Source: CALCKU01 sp964607445
GTDB lineage: Bacteria > Pseudomonadota > Alphaproteobacteria > Caulobacterales > Maricaulaceae
Reading direction: 5' to 3'
DNA length: 64,000 nucleotides
Assembly (NCBI GenBank): GCA_964607445.1
Contig: CAZSKN010000002.1
Coordinates: 1 to 64,000 of the forward strand
Part shown: one piece after another, positions 1 to 9,205 of the stretch
Position numbering within the stretch: position 1 is the first letter of the stretch
How the letters are laid out: every line of letters begins with the position of its first letter
Translations under genes and position numbers: made by a program
Notes under the pieces: model-generated
The model's input: the letters and a program-made list of their open reading frames with translations, nothing else
Told to the model about the DNA's origin: nothing
Database searches by the model: none

Positions 1-249
1 CATCCTGTGCAGGGTGATATGCTCTATATCCAGCGCCCTTTGCAGGCTGAGACGGTAAATCTACGCATCAAAGCGCTGCTAGATAATGGACGGTCGGCGA
101 TAACAAATGTCGAAATTGATTTGCGTACAGGCAGTGTGACCCAGATGGGGTCCGCGGTTAGCGCCCGGCAAACTCTGGATGACAGCCTAGTGCTGGAATC
201 TCTTAAATTTAACGCAAATTCTGATTTGGTGCAGGCTTTGGACGGTTAA
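1..249 (+). CDS. C-terminal end of an unidentified protein (5' truncated)
   Basis: The reading frame is open from the first base of the window to a TAA stop, so only the last 82 codons of a longer gene are visible. The translated tail is mixed beta/alpha in character, has no cysteines, no membrane segment and no motif that I recognise. It is followed 39 bases later by a strong intrinsic terminator, so it is probably the last gene of its transcription unit. The start and function lie outside the window; I cannot assign a product. Confidence 0.6.
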   Translation, partial: HPVQGDMLYIQRPLQAETVNLRIKALLDNGRSAITNVEIDLRTGSVTQMGSAVSARQTLDDSLVLESLKFNANSDLVQALDG

Positions 250-287
250 ATTTCGCCTCACCTACCCACATTGGTTCGAGGCGGGGC

Positions 288-319
288 GGCGTCAACCTTC
301 GGGTTGGCGTCGTTTTTTT
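288..319 (+). terminator. Rho-independent terminator with TTCG tetraloop
   Basis: A 10-bp stem (288-297 with 302-311, two G-T wobbles) closes a TTCG tetraloop and is followed by seven T residues at 313-319. It ends the rightward transcript of the gene that finishes at 249. The convergent DMT transporter gene has its stop codon at 292-294, so most of the stem also encodes that protein's last residues. Confidence 0.85.
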
Positions 320-1197
320 GCACTTATAACAATCCATAAGCCGCCGATTATAATGGCCAGAGCCAGCCAGAATCTTAGGCTAAGTGTTTCACCCAGAACG
401 ACCCATCCCATAATTGCGGCCAATGGCGGAACAAGAAGTTGCAGGCTGGCCGCCAAGCTAGATTTAAGATGGGGTAGAACACTATACCATATGGCATAGC
501 CAAGACCCGAGGCGAACATACCCGAGGCCAAGGCCAGCCCAATACCCATGGATGAGAGCTTCGGGTCGGGAAATATCAACAGGCTTAACGGTAGAGAGAT
601 GAGGCTGGCGCGCCAAAAATTAGTCTGCGTATGGCCCAGCGGTGTGGTCGTGCGCCGTCCCAGAATTGTATAAATTCCCCACCCGATACCCGAGAGCGTC
701 ATAAAGAAGAACCCGAGTGCAGACGGCGTACCCAATGCAGGATATACAAGATAGACAAAGCCGCTAAAGGCGATTGCGGCCCCTATCGCATCTTGTCGAC
801 TTAAGTCTCGGTTTAGACCTGCATACGTCAGGATCGTGATCTGTACGGAGGCAAACAGGCAGAGGGCGCCTGTCCCCGTATCGAGTTTAAGATAGGCAAA
901 GGAAAATAATGTGGCATATAGGCATAAGGCCCCCGCTCCGGCCCAAGATTTTAACCGCGCGACGAAGGTTCGGGCAAGCGGGGTATCTACGGCTGGGTCT
1001 AAGGCGAGCTGTGCCGGACTATGGCGGGATAAATGCCATAAAATAGTGAGCATCAACGCGCCGGAGACAAGCCGGATAAGCGTGAATTCCGACGGCCCCA
1101 TATCCCCGGACTCCAATGCAGCCCGGGCCAAAAGCGAATTTGCTGCAAAGGCCGATAAGGTCAGTAGAGTTAAGCATGTCAAACGCAGTGTAGACAT
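292..1197 (-). CDS. EamA/DMT-family transporter, ten-helix type
   Basis: This 301-residue integral membrane protein belongs to the drug/metabolite transporter (EamA, RhaT/YdcZ-like) superfamily of inner-membrane exporters. It shows about ten hydrophobic helices in two EamA repeats, with the characteristic N-terminal pattern of a first helix followed by ES..P and IRL. The second half contains the GWGIYTI and GEXXSLRFW-type segments typical of the family. I start it at the ATG at 1197 rather than the longer frame to 1266, because this ATG overlaps the TAA of the upstream small gene (TAATG), indicating translational coupling. Substrate cannot be read from sequence. The 3' end is embedded in the convergent terminator at 288-319. 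Confidence 0.85.
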   Translation of the reverse strand: MSTLRLTCLTLLTLSAFAANSLLARAALESGDMGPSEFTLIRLVSGALMLTILWHLSRHSPAQLALDPAVDTPLARTFVARLKSWAGAGALCLYATLFSFAYLKLDTGTGALCLFASVQITILTYAGLNRDLSRQDAIGAAIAFSGFVYLVYPALGTPSALGFFFMTLSGIGWGIYTILGRRTTTPLGHTQTNFWRASLISLPLSLLIFPDPKLSSMGIGLALASGMFASGLGYAIWYSVLPHLKSSLAASLQLLVPPLAAIMGWVVLGETLSLRFWLALAIIIGGLWIVISAKKRRQPEG

Positions 1198-1409
1198 TAG
1201 CGCCCTGTTTTCAGTCCGAACAGATTGACGAGATGTACAAACAACATAAAAAAGGTTGCGATACAAGCAAGGCTAATCAACATCCAAGGCACCATACGCG
1301 GGGTTAATTCATTATGTTCCGCAAAGTGTTTGCGAAAACTAAAAACACCCAGACCTGCACAAAACAGCAAGGCGGCTATCGTTATTATCATATCTTCATT
1401 CGGGGACAT
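1197..1409 (-). CDS. Small two-helix membrane protein coupled to the DMT transporter
   Basis: This 70-residue protein has two clear hydrophobic segments (about residues 7-23 and 43-63) separated by a short charged loop rich in Arg, Lys and His. That gives a hairpin membrane topology. Its TAA stop overlaps the ATG of the DMT transporter by one base, so the two are almost certainly co-translated. I recognise no family. A role as a small accessory or regulatory subunit of the transporter is inference from position only. Confidence 0.6.
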   Translation of the reverse strand: MSPNEDMIITIAALLFCAGLGVFSFRKHFAEHNELTPRMVPWMLISLACIATFFMLFVHLVNLFGLKTGR

Positions 1410-1424
1410 GTCGGCTCGGCATAA

Positions 1425-2828
1425 TTAAAGCGCGTCTGTAACACCATGTCGGGTTTTGTTCCAGTAAAACGGACGGGTTTTTAACTCGATTAAAGCTGTG
1501 ATCGTCGGGACAAATAACATGAGCCAATAGGCCGGCATGATTACGACATCAGCTATGAGGTAAGCCTGTCGCGACCGCACAGCCCCGACGACGCCGCACA
1601 ACATGCTAATGCCATATCCGACACACAAGCTATAGGCAAACCAGTCTGGAATATACGGAAAAGCTAAATGTCTGTTAAACGCCAGTATTGACGTTAGGGT
1701 CATGACCACAAAGGGCAGATGAAACAGGCCAGACATAAGCGCCGCCCCCAGAGTAAGATGGAGAGTCAATAAACGTGTAAATCCGGCCCACCCGCTCGGC
1801 GAGAAAGGGGCGTGCATATGCAAATTATATGTTTGCATAAATCCTTTCATCCAACGCGAGCGTTGATTATGCCAGCTTGTTAAACCTTCAACAGTTTCTT
1901 CATATGTCGGGGTGGAGATATATCCGATTGTACCATTCATCATAGCTATTCGAAAACTTAAATCGGCGTCTTCTGTGACATTCCGACTGTCCCATCCGCC
2001 GATATCTTCAAGCAGAGACCTACGAATATGGTTGCTTGTACCCCCCAAAGGAAAGGGACACCCTATACGGGCGAGACCCGGAACCCAGACGTAAAAAAGA
2101 GCGCTATATTCCAAGGCAAATTGTCGGGTTAACATGTTTTTCTTTGCATTATAAAATCTCAGAGGCGCTTGTAAGGCGGCCCAGTCCGGATGCAGGTGAA
2201 ATGCGCTCGCTGCGGTTTTTAACTGTGCTTTATGCGGGCGGTCTTCGGCGTCATAAATCGTAATAATATCACCGGTCGCAAATTTTAGAGCTTTGTTGAG
2301 GGCGTGTGGCTTGGTTCTTATTTGACTCTTTGCGACCAAAATTAACGCAACCGAACCGCCAATATAGGGTGTGGTCGCTGCGATCGTTGCCAGATCATCG
2401 GCTTCGCAGATAATTAAAATCTGTAATTTTTGCTGCGGATAATCAAGGCGTGATAAATGGGTCATGAGACTGTCGATCATATGGCTTTCTTGATAAAGGG
2501 GTATCAAGAGCGTGTATGGCGGCCAATCCATAGTGAGCCCGATTTGCGAATCTTTAGGTCTTGGGGTTAAGCAGGCCGTCAACCGAAACGCAGAGAGGGT
2601 AAAATATAATCCGACGATAGCCGCTAAAATTGCGGTGGAAAAATTTGAATACATCCAATGGGAGCTCAGACCGATCAGTAAGACAAGTGTCGCAAAGCTC
2701 AGGGCTATACGTCCCGGAATTGAGGTGACGTGACCGACTCTCAAATGTCGAGAACATGTGTCCCGGCCTTTAAAACGGCGTGAGCCTTGATAACTATCCG
2801 GCGTTTTCGCGCGCACTTTACCCGACAT
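1425..2828 (-). CDS. Membrane-anchored family-2 glycosyltransferase
   Basis: This processive-type GT2 enzyme has 467 residues. Two N-terminal helices (about 41-60 and 64-82) precede a GT-A catalytic domain with the motifs LIPLYQE (108-114), DAED (193-196, the DxD metal/nucleotide site), TED (285-287, catalytic base) and QRSRW (322-326, the QxxRW acceptor motif). Four or more hydrophobic segments follow in the last 120 residues. This layout matches cellulose/hyaluronan-synthase-like enzymes that polymerise or transfer sugars at the inner membrane. The ATG at 2828 is chosen because it follows a GGGGAGGGG Shine-Dalgarno tract; a TTG 15 bases upstream overlaps that tract. No other polysaccharide genes lie nearby, so the product is unknown. 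Confidence 0.85.
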   Translation of the reverse strand: MSGKVRAKTPDSYQGSRRFKGRDTCSRHLRVGHVTSIPGRIALSFATLVLLIGLSSHWMYSNFSTAILAAIVGLYFTLSAFRLTACLTPRPKDSQIGLTMDWPPYTLLIPLYQESHMIDSLMTHLSRLDYPQQKLQILIICEADDLATIAATTPYIGGSVALILVAKSQIRTKPHALNKALKFATGDIITIYDAEDRPHKAQLKTAASAFHLHPDWAALQAPLRFYNAKKNMLTRQFALEYSALFYVWVPGLARIGCPFPLGGTSNHIRRSLLEDIGGWDSRNVTEDADLSFRIAMMNGTIGYISTPTYEETVEGLTSWHNQRSRWMKGFMQTYNLHMHAPFSPSGWAGFTRLLTLHLTLGAALMSGLFHLPFVVMTLTSILAFNRHLAFPYIPDWFAYSLCVGYGISMLCGVVGAVRSRQAYLIADVVIMPAYWLMLFVPTITALIELKTRPFYWNKTRHGVTDAL

Positions 2829-2901
2829 TCGCCCCTCCCCCAAGACCCTGCCTATATGTAAATTCTGGATATTTAAATTAAAAAATGTGAAATTTAAAAA
2901 T

Positions 2902-3960
2902 TTATGTTGAGGACTTTGTCTCTAAGCGGTTCATCGCCCAGGTCGCGGCATCGGCAACGGTCGTATTCTCCGAGGCTAGATGGGAACGGGCGACGGAAAA
3001 CAAAACCCCCTGTATACCGTCATGGCTATTGCCTATGGCATATAGAACATTTCGGATAAATTGATCCCGACCAATCCGTTTGATGGGCGAGCCTGAAAAA
3101 AATCTTCGAAATTCGGTCTCGGATAATTGACCTAAATAGGCCAGATCAGGTGCTTTGAGATCATCGCGGGCGTGGAGTTTTATGTCTTGGGCGGTCTGTG
3201 CAAATTTGTTCCACGGGCAGACCGCCAGACAATCATCACAGCCATAGATGCGATTACCAAGTTTGGGGCGTAGACTGCGCTCAACCGGGCCTTTATGTTC
3301 AATTGTCAGATAGGAGATACATTTGCGGGCGTCCAGCTTATAGGGTTCGGGAAAGGCGTGTGTTGGACATATATCCAGACAGGCCCGGCAGGAGCCACAA
3401 TGGTCGTCTTCGGGCGTATCAGAACGCAATATGGCCGCCGTTAAAATAACGCCCAGAAACAACCAAGACCCTTCAGTGCGGCTTACAAGGTTTGTATGCT
3501 TGCCTTGCCAGCCTAATCCCGCTTTCGCAGCCAGAGGTTTTTCCATTAACGGGGCCGTATCGACAAAGACTTTAACCTCCTGTCCAGTATCGCGTGCGAC
3601 CAAACCGGCAAGTTCTTTGAGCCGTCCTTTCATGATATCGTGATAATCCCGATTACGGGCGTAAACCGAAATCGTCGCCTTTTGAGGAGATTGCAATGTC
3701 ACCAGCGGGTCTGTGTCAGGGCCATAATTCAACCCGACGACAATGGCTGACCGGGCGTCTGGCCAGAGATGTTGGGGATGTTGACGCCGATATTGGGTTG
3801 CGGACATCCAGCCCATTGTGCCGTGATGATTCTGGTTTAAGTAATCGGCCAATCCTTGACCTGGATTATGGCCGAACGTTTTAAGATCGACAATGCGCGG
3901 TGGGGTGAACCCCAGTTTTTTGACGCGGCGTAAAACCTGTTGCGACAGCGTAGCGGCCAT
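2902..3960 (-). CDS. queG: Epoxyqueuosine reductase QueG
   Basis: QueG reduces epoxyqueuosine to queuosine in tRNAs with GUN anticodons, using cobalamin and two [4Fe-4S] clusters in the cytosol. The 352-residue protein has the expected length. The catalytic aspartate lies in VDTAP (Asp134). The ferredoxin-like cysteines are C188, C191, C194 and C198 (first cluster run, ending CP) and C241, C244 and C248 (second run, CDDCLAVCP). The C-terminal HEAT-like helix region is short. Its start lies three bases downstream of the fzlA stop on the same strand, so the two are probably one transcript, although their functions are unrelated. Confidence 0.95.
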   Translation of the reverse strand: MAATLSQQVLRRVKKLGFTPPRIVDLKTFGHNPGQGLADYLNQNHHGTMGWMSATQYRRQHPQHLWPDARSAIVVGLNYGPDTDPLVTLQSPQKATISVYARNRDYHDIMKGRLKELAGLVARDTGQEVKVFVDTAPLMEKPLAAKAGLGWQGKHTNLVSRTEGSWLFLGVILTAAILRSDTPEDDHCGSCRACLDICPTHAFPEPYKLDARKCISYLTIEHKGPVERSLRPKLGNRIYGCDDCLAVCPWNKFAQTAQDIKLHARDDLKAPDLAYLGQLSETEFRRFFSGSPIKRIGRDQFIRNVLYAIGNSHDGIQGVLFSVARSHLASENTTVADAATWAMNRLETKSST

Positions 3961-3963
3961 GCC

Positions 3964-4641
3964 TTAAAAGTCCAGATCGGCATAGTGGCGCGGCGGAAGT
4001 ATTCCGGGTATGCGGTCAGCGAGTAAGGGTCTGACACTGGGACGGGATTTAAATTTCTGATACCAGTCTTTCACCACGGGCCAGCTTTTCCAATTCACTT
4101 CACCGATGAAATCTATACAGGATAAATTTGCCCCGACCGCGATATCGGCTAAGCTAAATGATTTACCTCCGATCCAGTCGCGTCGTTCCAAGAGCCATGT
4201 CAAATATTCGAGATGATAGCTTAAATGTTCGCGGCCCAAGCGTAGGGTAGGTGGGTGGGGAACCCCGCCTCCGGACAGGCTTTTTTCCACGCGTTCATAG
4301 AGAATATAGGCATTGACGTCTGTTGTGAATTTTTGATCAAACCAGCTACATATCCGCCTGACTTCGGCGCGTTCCAATATTGTGTCCGGGAGCAGACGAT
4401 AGCGCGAGGCGCCGTCATGGATATATTCGCAAATGGCGCGCGGCCCGGTGATAATAGCTTTGCCACCTGCGGTGACATCGATCAAACATGGCGGACGTCC
4501 CTCGGCGCAGAGGGCTAGAAACTCCTCTTCCGGACTCCACGGGTTCACGTTGACGAGTTTGAATTTCAACTTCGTCTCAGCCAAAGCAATTCGGGCTTGC
4601 CGGGATGCGGGGTCTAGGGGCCAGTGATAAAGAGTTCTCAT
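3964..4641 (-). CDS. fzlA: FzlA, FtsZ-binding glutathione S-transferase-like division protein
   Basis: This 225-residue protein has a GST fold: a thioredoxin-like N-terminal domain starting with RTLYHWPLDP and a helical C-terminal domain with LLERRDWIGG and the SLADI segment. The conserved alphaproteobacterial FzlA tail HYADLDF is present at the very end. In Caulobacter crescentus FzlA binds FtsZ filaments, curves them and signals to FtsW/FtsI to start septal cell-wall synthesis. It is essential there and lacks normal GST activity. Here it precedes queG by three bases. A TTAA-N7-TTAC element that resembles a CtrA site lies about 100 bases upstream (4741-4755). Identification rests on end-to-end resemblance to the Caulobacter protein as I remember it. 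Confidence 0.85.
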   Translation of the reverse strand: MRTLYHWPLDPASRQARIALAETKLKFKLVNVNPWSPEEEFLALCAEGRPPCLIDVTAGGKAIITGPRAICEYIHDGASRYRLLPDTILERAEVRRICSWFDQKFTTDVNAYILYERVEKSLSGGGVPHPPTLRLGREHLSYHLEYLTWLLERRDWIGGKSFSLADIAVGANLSCIDFIGEVNWKSWPVVKDWYQKFKSRPSVRPLLADRIPGILPPRHYADLDF

Positions 4642-4751
4642 GTGGGTAAGTGCTTCATGGCTAGGTCAGATATAGGTCTGAAATATGTCAGGGAATATGC
4701 ATGGGTAGTGTCCTCATTGTTCCCGTTTAAACAGATTTGGGTAACGAAGCG

Positions 4752-5735
4752 TTAACCTTGGGTGAGATCATCGCGAAAACGTACATTACCATGTGTATGT
4801 CCGCATCCGACAGGGTGGGGGTGGATAAGAATATCTGCTGCCCTATAAGCCTGCATCAGGCGCTTTTCGGTTTCGATAATAATATCATGTGCGTCTGTGA
4901 GAGATAAATTATCATCCAGATCCAGCCGCATTTGAATATGAATATGCGGGCCGGATGCGCGTGTGCGTAAATCTTTAACCGCGCGCACGGCGGGATTTTC
5001 CATGGCGATAGCACGAATGTCGGCCCGGCTATCCTCCGGCAGTTCGCGGTCAAGTAATTGTGACCACGCCAGAGCGGCAATTTTATAGCCTGTCCAAAAC
5101 AACCAGAGGGCAATAATGATCCCGACAATGGCATCTGCACGCATAAAGGTCGCCGAGCTTGATAAAACCAAGCCAATGACCACCACAATATTGGCGAGCA
5201 TGTCTGCAATATAATGGGCACGATCTCCGCGAATAGCCACAGATCCGGTCGAGCGTATGGCCCATGTTTGCGCAATGATAAGCCAGAACGTAATGGCGAT
5301 AAAAGCAATCATAGCGGTGACGGCGTAACCGACAAATATAACGGGTTCTGGCGAGGTGAAGCGCGAGACGGCCGCTTCGAGCAGATGAAAGGCGGAAAAG
5401 ACAATTAGACACACCTGAAAAACGGCTGAGAAACTCTCGGATTTTCCGCGGCCAAACCGGTAGGTTTTATCCGGAGGTCGGGCGGCATAGCGCACCGCAA
5501 TAAATGTTGATAAAGCTCCGAATAAATCCAGCGCCGAATGTACAAGCGAAGATAAAATACCGACGGAGTGGGTCAAATTCCAGATGACCGCCTTGCCCAG
5601 CGCCAAGACCAGTCCGACGGTGACCGCCATAGCCGTTATGCGCCGTGTGATTCGGGCTGCATCTTCGGGCGGAAGACGACCGGGCCGACCTCTTAATTTC
5701 GGCGCGGGAGGGGTGATATGTGTAGGGGTATCCAA
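4752..5735 (-). CDS. Cation diffusion facilitator (FieF-like) metal/proton antiporter
   Basis: This 327-residue inner-membrane exporter of the CDF family moves divalent metals (Fe2+, Zn2+, Cd2+ or Mn2+) out of the cytoplasm against protons. It has six predicted helices. The first metal-site pair HSALD (His66, Asp70) lies in helix 2 and the second, HYIAD, in helix 5. A cytoplasmic C-terminal domain carries the paired histidines HIHIQM and a His-rich end (HPHP, CGHTHG). The HxxxD/HxxxD arrangement departs from the DxxxD of E. coli FieF, so the metal is more likely zinc-type; that is inference. A proline-rich N-terminus of about 25 residues precedes the first helix. Confidence 0.88.
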   Translation of the reverse strand: MDTPTHITPPAPKLRGRPGRLPPEDAARITRRITAMAVTVGLVLALGKAVIWNLTHSVGILSSLVHSALDLFGALSTFIAVRYAARPPDKTYRFGRGKSESFSAVFQVCLIVFSAFHLLEAAVSRFTSPEPVIFVGYAVTAMIAFIAITFWLIIAQTWAIRSTGSVAIRGDRAHYIADMLANIVVVIGLVLSSSATFMRADAIVGIIIALWLFWTGYKIAALAWSQLLDRELPEDSRADIRAIAMENPAVRAVKDLRTRASGPHIHIQMRLDLDDNLSLTDAHDIIIETEKRLMQAYRAADILIHPHPVGCGHTHGNVRFRDDLTQG

Positions 5736-5916
5736 AACTTTTTTGTTATAGCATAACCATTGCGAAGGCCTAGCGCTTTCTTGACATATTTGGTTCGGCT
5801 CGTCATGTCATTATGTCGATTAAAATCAGAGTGCTATGATGATGTTTACAAAGCTTGTGTCCTTTTTCAAATTCACCGTAACCCCTGTGCTGCCTTCACG
5901 CTCCGGACGGTCACTT

Positions 5917-8703
5917 ATGCGGGCTAAGATAAAGAGATTTGAAAAAATATTCAGACCAGTATTGACGTACTATATTCTATCTTCGGCGCTTGTTATGGCG
6001 GCGTGTCAAAATCAACAGGCCTCCGCGCCGCACCCGTCGGCTCACAACGTAAATATAGCTAGCGAGGATGATATCCCGCACGCGCAACTGGGTGCGAATA
6101 TAGAGCCTTTGGCCTATCGTCTCGATATGCGGATTGACCCGGACCTAGCGGGTTATTCAGGTATTGTAGAAATAGATGTCGATATCAAAACCGCGACGGA
6201 CAAGGTTTGGCTGCACAGTAAACATATGACGGTGACAGAGGCCGTCGCCATATTACCGTCGGGCCCGCGGGCCTTGGAATTTACCGAATTATCGGCAATA
6301 GAAGCCCCGTCCGGTATTGCCTATATTACCGCAGCTGACCCTCTGCCTGCGGGACGGGCGACATTACGTCTGCCGTTTGAGACCCCATTTAATCTGGCGT
6401 TGAATTCGGCCTATAAAGTCGAACGCGGAGATGAGGCCTATATTATCACACAGTTCGAGCCTTTAGGGGCGCGGGAAGCCTTTCCAAGTTTTGACGAAAG
6501 CCGGTTTAAAGTGCCGTTCACCCTGTCAATTACGTCTCCGAGTGATGATGTGGTCTATGCCAATACACCAAAACTGTCGACCCAGGCCCAAGAGGATGGT
6601 TGGATAAAACACGCCTTCCAAACGACCCGTCCCTTGCCGACATATCTGATCGCCTTTGGGGTGGGGCCCTTTGATGTGGTCGAATATGACCCGCTCCCGC
6701 CAACTGCGTTACGAAAAAGGCCTGTGCCTTTGCGCGGTATTACGGCGAAAGGATTGGGGGATCAGATTCTCTATGGGTTGAAACATACGGCGGGTATTCT
6801 GGAAGCTATAGAAAATTATTTCGGTATTCCTTATCCCTATGAGAAAATCGATCTGATTGCGGCGCCGGATTATGCTTTCGGGGCGATGGAAAACCCCGGA
6901 GCGATTGTGTACCGTGAATTCTTGATGTTGATGGATGAGGTCGCGCCCTTGTCGCAAAAACGGGCTTATGCGCGTGTCCACTCGCACGAATTGGCGCATC
7001 AATGGTTCGGGAATTTGGTGACGCCTGTCTGGTGGGAAGATATTTGGCTGAATGAAGCGTTTGCGACATGGATGGGGAATAAAGGGACGGCCTTATGGCG
7101 ACCTGACGGCAATTATGACAGAATCACGCTTAACGCGGCTTTGGATGCAATGAGTATTGATACATTGGCAACCACGCGAAAAGTGCGAGAGCCATTATTG
7201 AGATCTGAAAATGTTATGGACCAGTTTGACGGTATTACCTACCGCAAAGGTGGGGGCGTCCTCTCAATGTTTGAAAGCTATCTTGGAGAGGACAGATTTC
7301 GTGAGGGTGTACGTCTACATATGGAACGTTATGCCGATGGTGTGGCTACTGGGGATGACTTCTTCCAGTCTATTGCCGACGGGTCCGAAGATGAAAATAT
7401 TGTGGACGCCATGAAAAGCTTTGTCGACCAACCCGGCCTGCCTTTGGTTTCCGCAAAGCCTATGTGCAACGCACCTGAAGCTCAGACAGGGCCGGACGCT
7501 CAGACAGAGAAAGTCACGCAATTCGCTTTACAACAATCGCGATATGCGCCGTTGGGATCGAAAACCCGCCAAGGGCAAATTTGGCAAATTCCGGTGTGTG
7601 CCCGGGTCGGTTATGGCGAAATCACGCGTAAACATTGTACCTTAATGACCGAAGAGACACAGCTCTATACACCTGAAAGTCACAATGATGCCTGTGCGGA
7701 TTGGGTCATGCCCAATGCCGATGGCGCCGGATATTACCGTTTTGCTTTGGATAAAGAAAACTGGGACGTGCTTTTAAAAAATATTGATAAGTTAAACACG
7801 CGCGAAGTCCTAACGCTTCAAGACAGTCTCTTTGCCGGTTTTCGCGCCGGGGATGTCAATTCTGAGACGATCATAAAAGGCATGCAGGCTTTTGCCCGTC
7901 ATCCGGAATATGATGTGGCCCAAGGCGCGGGCGGCGTGTTAGATTTTATCGGCGCCCACATAGAGGCTCCGGATGATCTCGCGCGCTTGGTGCAGACCCT
8001 GTATAAAACCCGATATGCTGAAAGTTTGGGACAGGATACGGTAGATGGTAATTTGCTTGTGCCGTCAATGGCGGCGCATCTTGTGAGCTATGGACGCGAT
8101 ACAGGGCTTGAAGCACAATTTGCTAAACAGGGCGCAGACTATCTGGGCCTTGACGGGGACGCCAAGCGTACAACCGTGGCGCCAAACCTCTTGGTTCATG
8201 CCTTGGAAGCTGTGATGCGGGCGCGGGGTGACGCGGCTTACGGGCGACTTATGGATTTGGTGAAATCTGGCTCGTCTTTTGAAAAAAGCGCTGCCGTCAG
8301 AGCTTTGGCCGCCGTCCCTACACCGGCATTGGCTGACCGATTGCGCGCCGCAGTTTTATCTGACACAGAGACGTTGACAGGGCGTCAGGCCATGCGTGTG
8401 ATAACGGGTTTAATGGGCAGTGAAAATGAAGGCGCGGCAACATGGACATGGCTGACCCAAAATTTCGTCGAATTTGTGACCTTACGCGTACCGGATGTAC
8501 GCAAAGGAGGTTTGCCGGCTCTGGGGGGGTCATTTTGCAGTCCCGAACAGCGTGAGGATGTGCGCCGCCTTTTTACAGACCATGCCGATTTTATTCCGGG
8601 TTATGAGCGCTCATTGGCGCAAACTCTAGAATCCATCGAATTATGCACAGCGTTAAAAACGGAAAAGTCTGATGAGATGATACAGGCTTTGAAAGCCCAT
8701 TAG
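5917..8703 (+). CDS. M1-family aminopeptidase lipoprotein
   Basis: This large zinc aminopeptidase (928 residues from this start) is of the aminopeptidase N/ERAP type. The exopeptidase signature GAMEN is at 322-326, the zinc motif HELAH at 357-361, and the third ligand is in NEAF about 18 residues later. A long helical ERAP1-like C-terminal domain fills the last 400 residues. A signal sequence ending in LVMAAC places a lipobox cysteine at residue 30, so the enzyme is a periplasm- or outer-membrane-anchored lipoprotein that trims peptides outside the cytoplasm. The ATG at 5917 gives a normal-length signal peptide and follows a GGACGG element. An upstream in-frame ATG at 5836 would add 27 residues and cannot be excluded. 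Confidence 0.9.
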   Translation: MRAKIKRFEKIFRPVLTYYILSSALVMAACQNQQASAPHPSAHNVNIASEDDIPHAQLGANIEPLAYRLDMRIDPDLAGYSGIVEIDVDIKTATDKVWLHSKHMTVTEAVAILPSGPRALEFTELSAIEAPSGIAYITAADPLPAGRATLRLPFETPFNLALNSAYKVERGDEAYIITQFEPLGAREAFPSFDESRFKVPFTLSITSPSDDVVYANTPKLSTQAQEDGWIKHAFQTTRPLPTYLIAFGVGPFDVVEYDPLPPTALRKRPVPLRGITAKGLGDQILYGLKHTAGILEAIENYFGIPYPYEKIDLIAAPDYAFGAMENPGAIVYREFLMLMDEVAPLSQKRAYARVHSHELAHQWFGNLVTPVWWEDIWLNEAFATWMGNKGTALWRPDGNYDRITLNAALDAMSIDTLATTRKVREPLLRSENVMDQFDGITYRKGGGVLSMFESYLGEDRFREGVRLHMERYADGVATGDDFFQSIADGSEDENIVDAMKSFVDQPGLPLVSAKPMCNAPEAQTGPDAQTEKVTQFALQQSRYAPLGSKTRQGQIWQIPVCARVGYGEITRKHCTLMTEETQLYTPESHNDACADWVMPNADGAGYYRFALDKENWDVLLKNIDKLNTREVLTLQDSLFAGFRAGDVNSETIIKGMQAFARHPEYDVAQGAGGVLDFIGAHIEAPDDLARLVQTLYKTRYAESLGQDTVDGNLLVPSMAAHLVSYGRDTGLEAQFAKQGADYLGLDGDAKRTTVAPNLLVHALEAVMRARGDAAYGRLMDLVKSGSSFEKSAAVRALAAVPTPALADRLRAAVLSDTETLTGRQAMRVITGLMGSENEGAATWTWLTQNFVEFVTLRVPDVRKGGLPALGGSFCSPEQREDVRRLFTDHADFIPGYERSLAQTLESIELCTALKTEKSDEMIQALKAH

Positions 8704-8782
8704 TTTGGGGGCGGTTATGGGATAGGGGCTGTATTTGGTGAGGTGCGCTTTTGCCAAATCTGACTTTTATTTCCTTTGGCGT

Positions 8783-9205
8783 CTATTTTACCTGCGGTTT
8801 TAACGGGTTGCGTTTAACGGCTATCAAGCCCACCCCGATGATAATGAGACCGCCTGAGAGGACGAGCGCATAGCCACCGATAAAGGGACCTGTGAAGATG
8901 AATAGAGTCAGACCATCCAGCAAGGGTATCAGGCCCAGACAACCAGCGAGTTTTAACCTAAAGCGGTCTTCTTTATGGATCAGCAAGGCGATCAATCCGG
9001 CTATGATAAGCCAATGTAGACTCGGGAGTATCCAGACCGGTTCGAGAAAGAGTTTTATAAATGGATTACTCGCCTTCATGTGGGCTATTGTTTGGGCTTG
9101 CGGAAAGGCCGAACCGTGAAACCCTGCGGTGAGAACTAAAAGCCCGCAGCCTAAATAGGCTATTATTCTGGATGCATAGGTTGTTGTGATGCTAGTGGTC
9201 CTCAT
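8783..9205 (-). CDS. Four-helix membrane protein of the PadR operon
   Basis: This 140-residue protein consists mostly of hydrophobic segments (about residues 13-30, 54-75, 85-105 and 110-130) with a positively charged C-terminus (KRNPLKPQVK). I do not recognise the family. Its ATG overlaps the stop of the preceding 203-residue membrane protein (ATGA), making it the third gene of a coupled operon headed by a PadR-type repressor. A transport, sensing or stress role in the membrane is inference from that context. Confidence 0.7.
   Translation of the reverse strand: MRTTSITTTYASRIIAYLGCGLLVLTAGFHGSAFPQAQTIAHMKASNPFIKLFLEPVWILPSLHWLIIAGLIALLIHKEDRFRLKLAGCLGLIPLLDGLTLFIFTGPFIGGYALVLSGGLIIIGVGLIAVKRNPLKPQVK

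Noticed and set aside
273..285. GGTTCGAG-like T-loop sequence as part of a tRNA
   Set aside because: No acceptor or anticodon stems flank it, and it adjoins a terminator.
5781..5817. TTGACA element before the M1 aminopeptidase gene as a promoter
   Set aside because: No acceptable -10 sequence lies at 16-19 bases, so it was not called.
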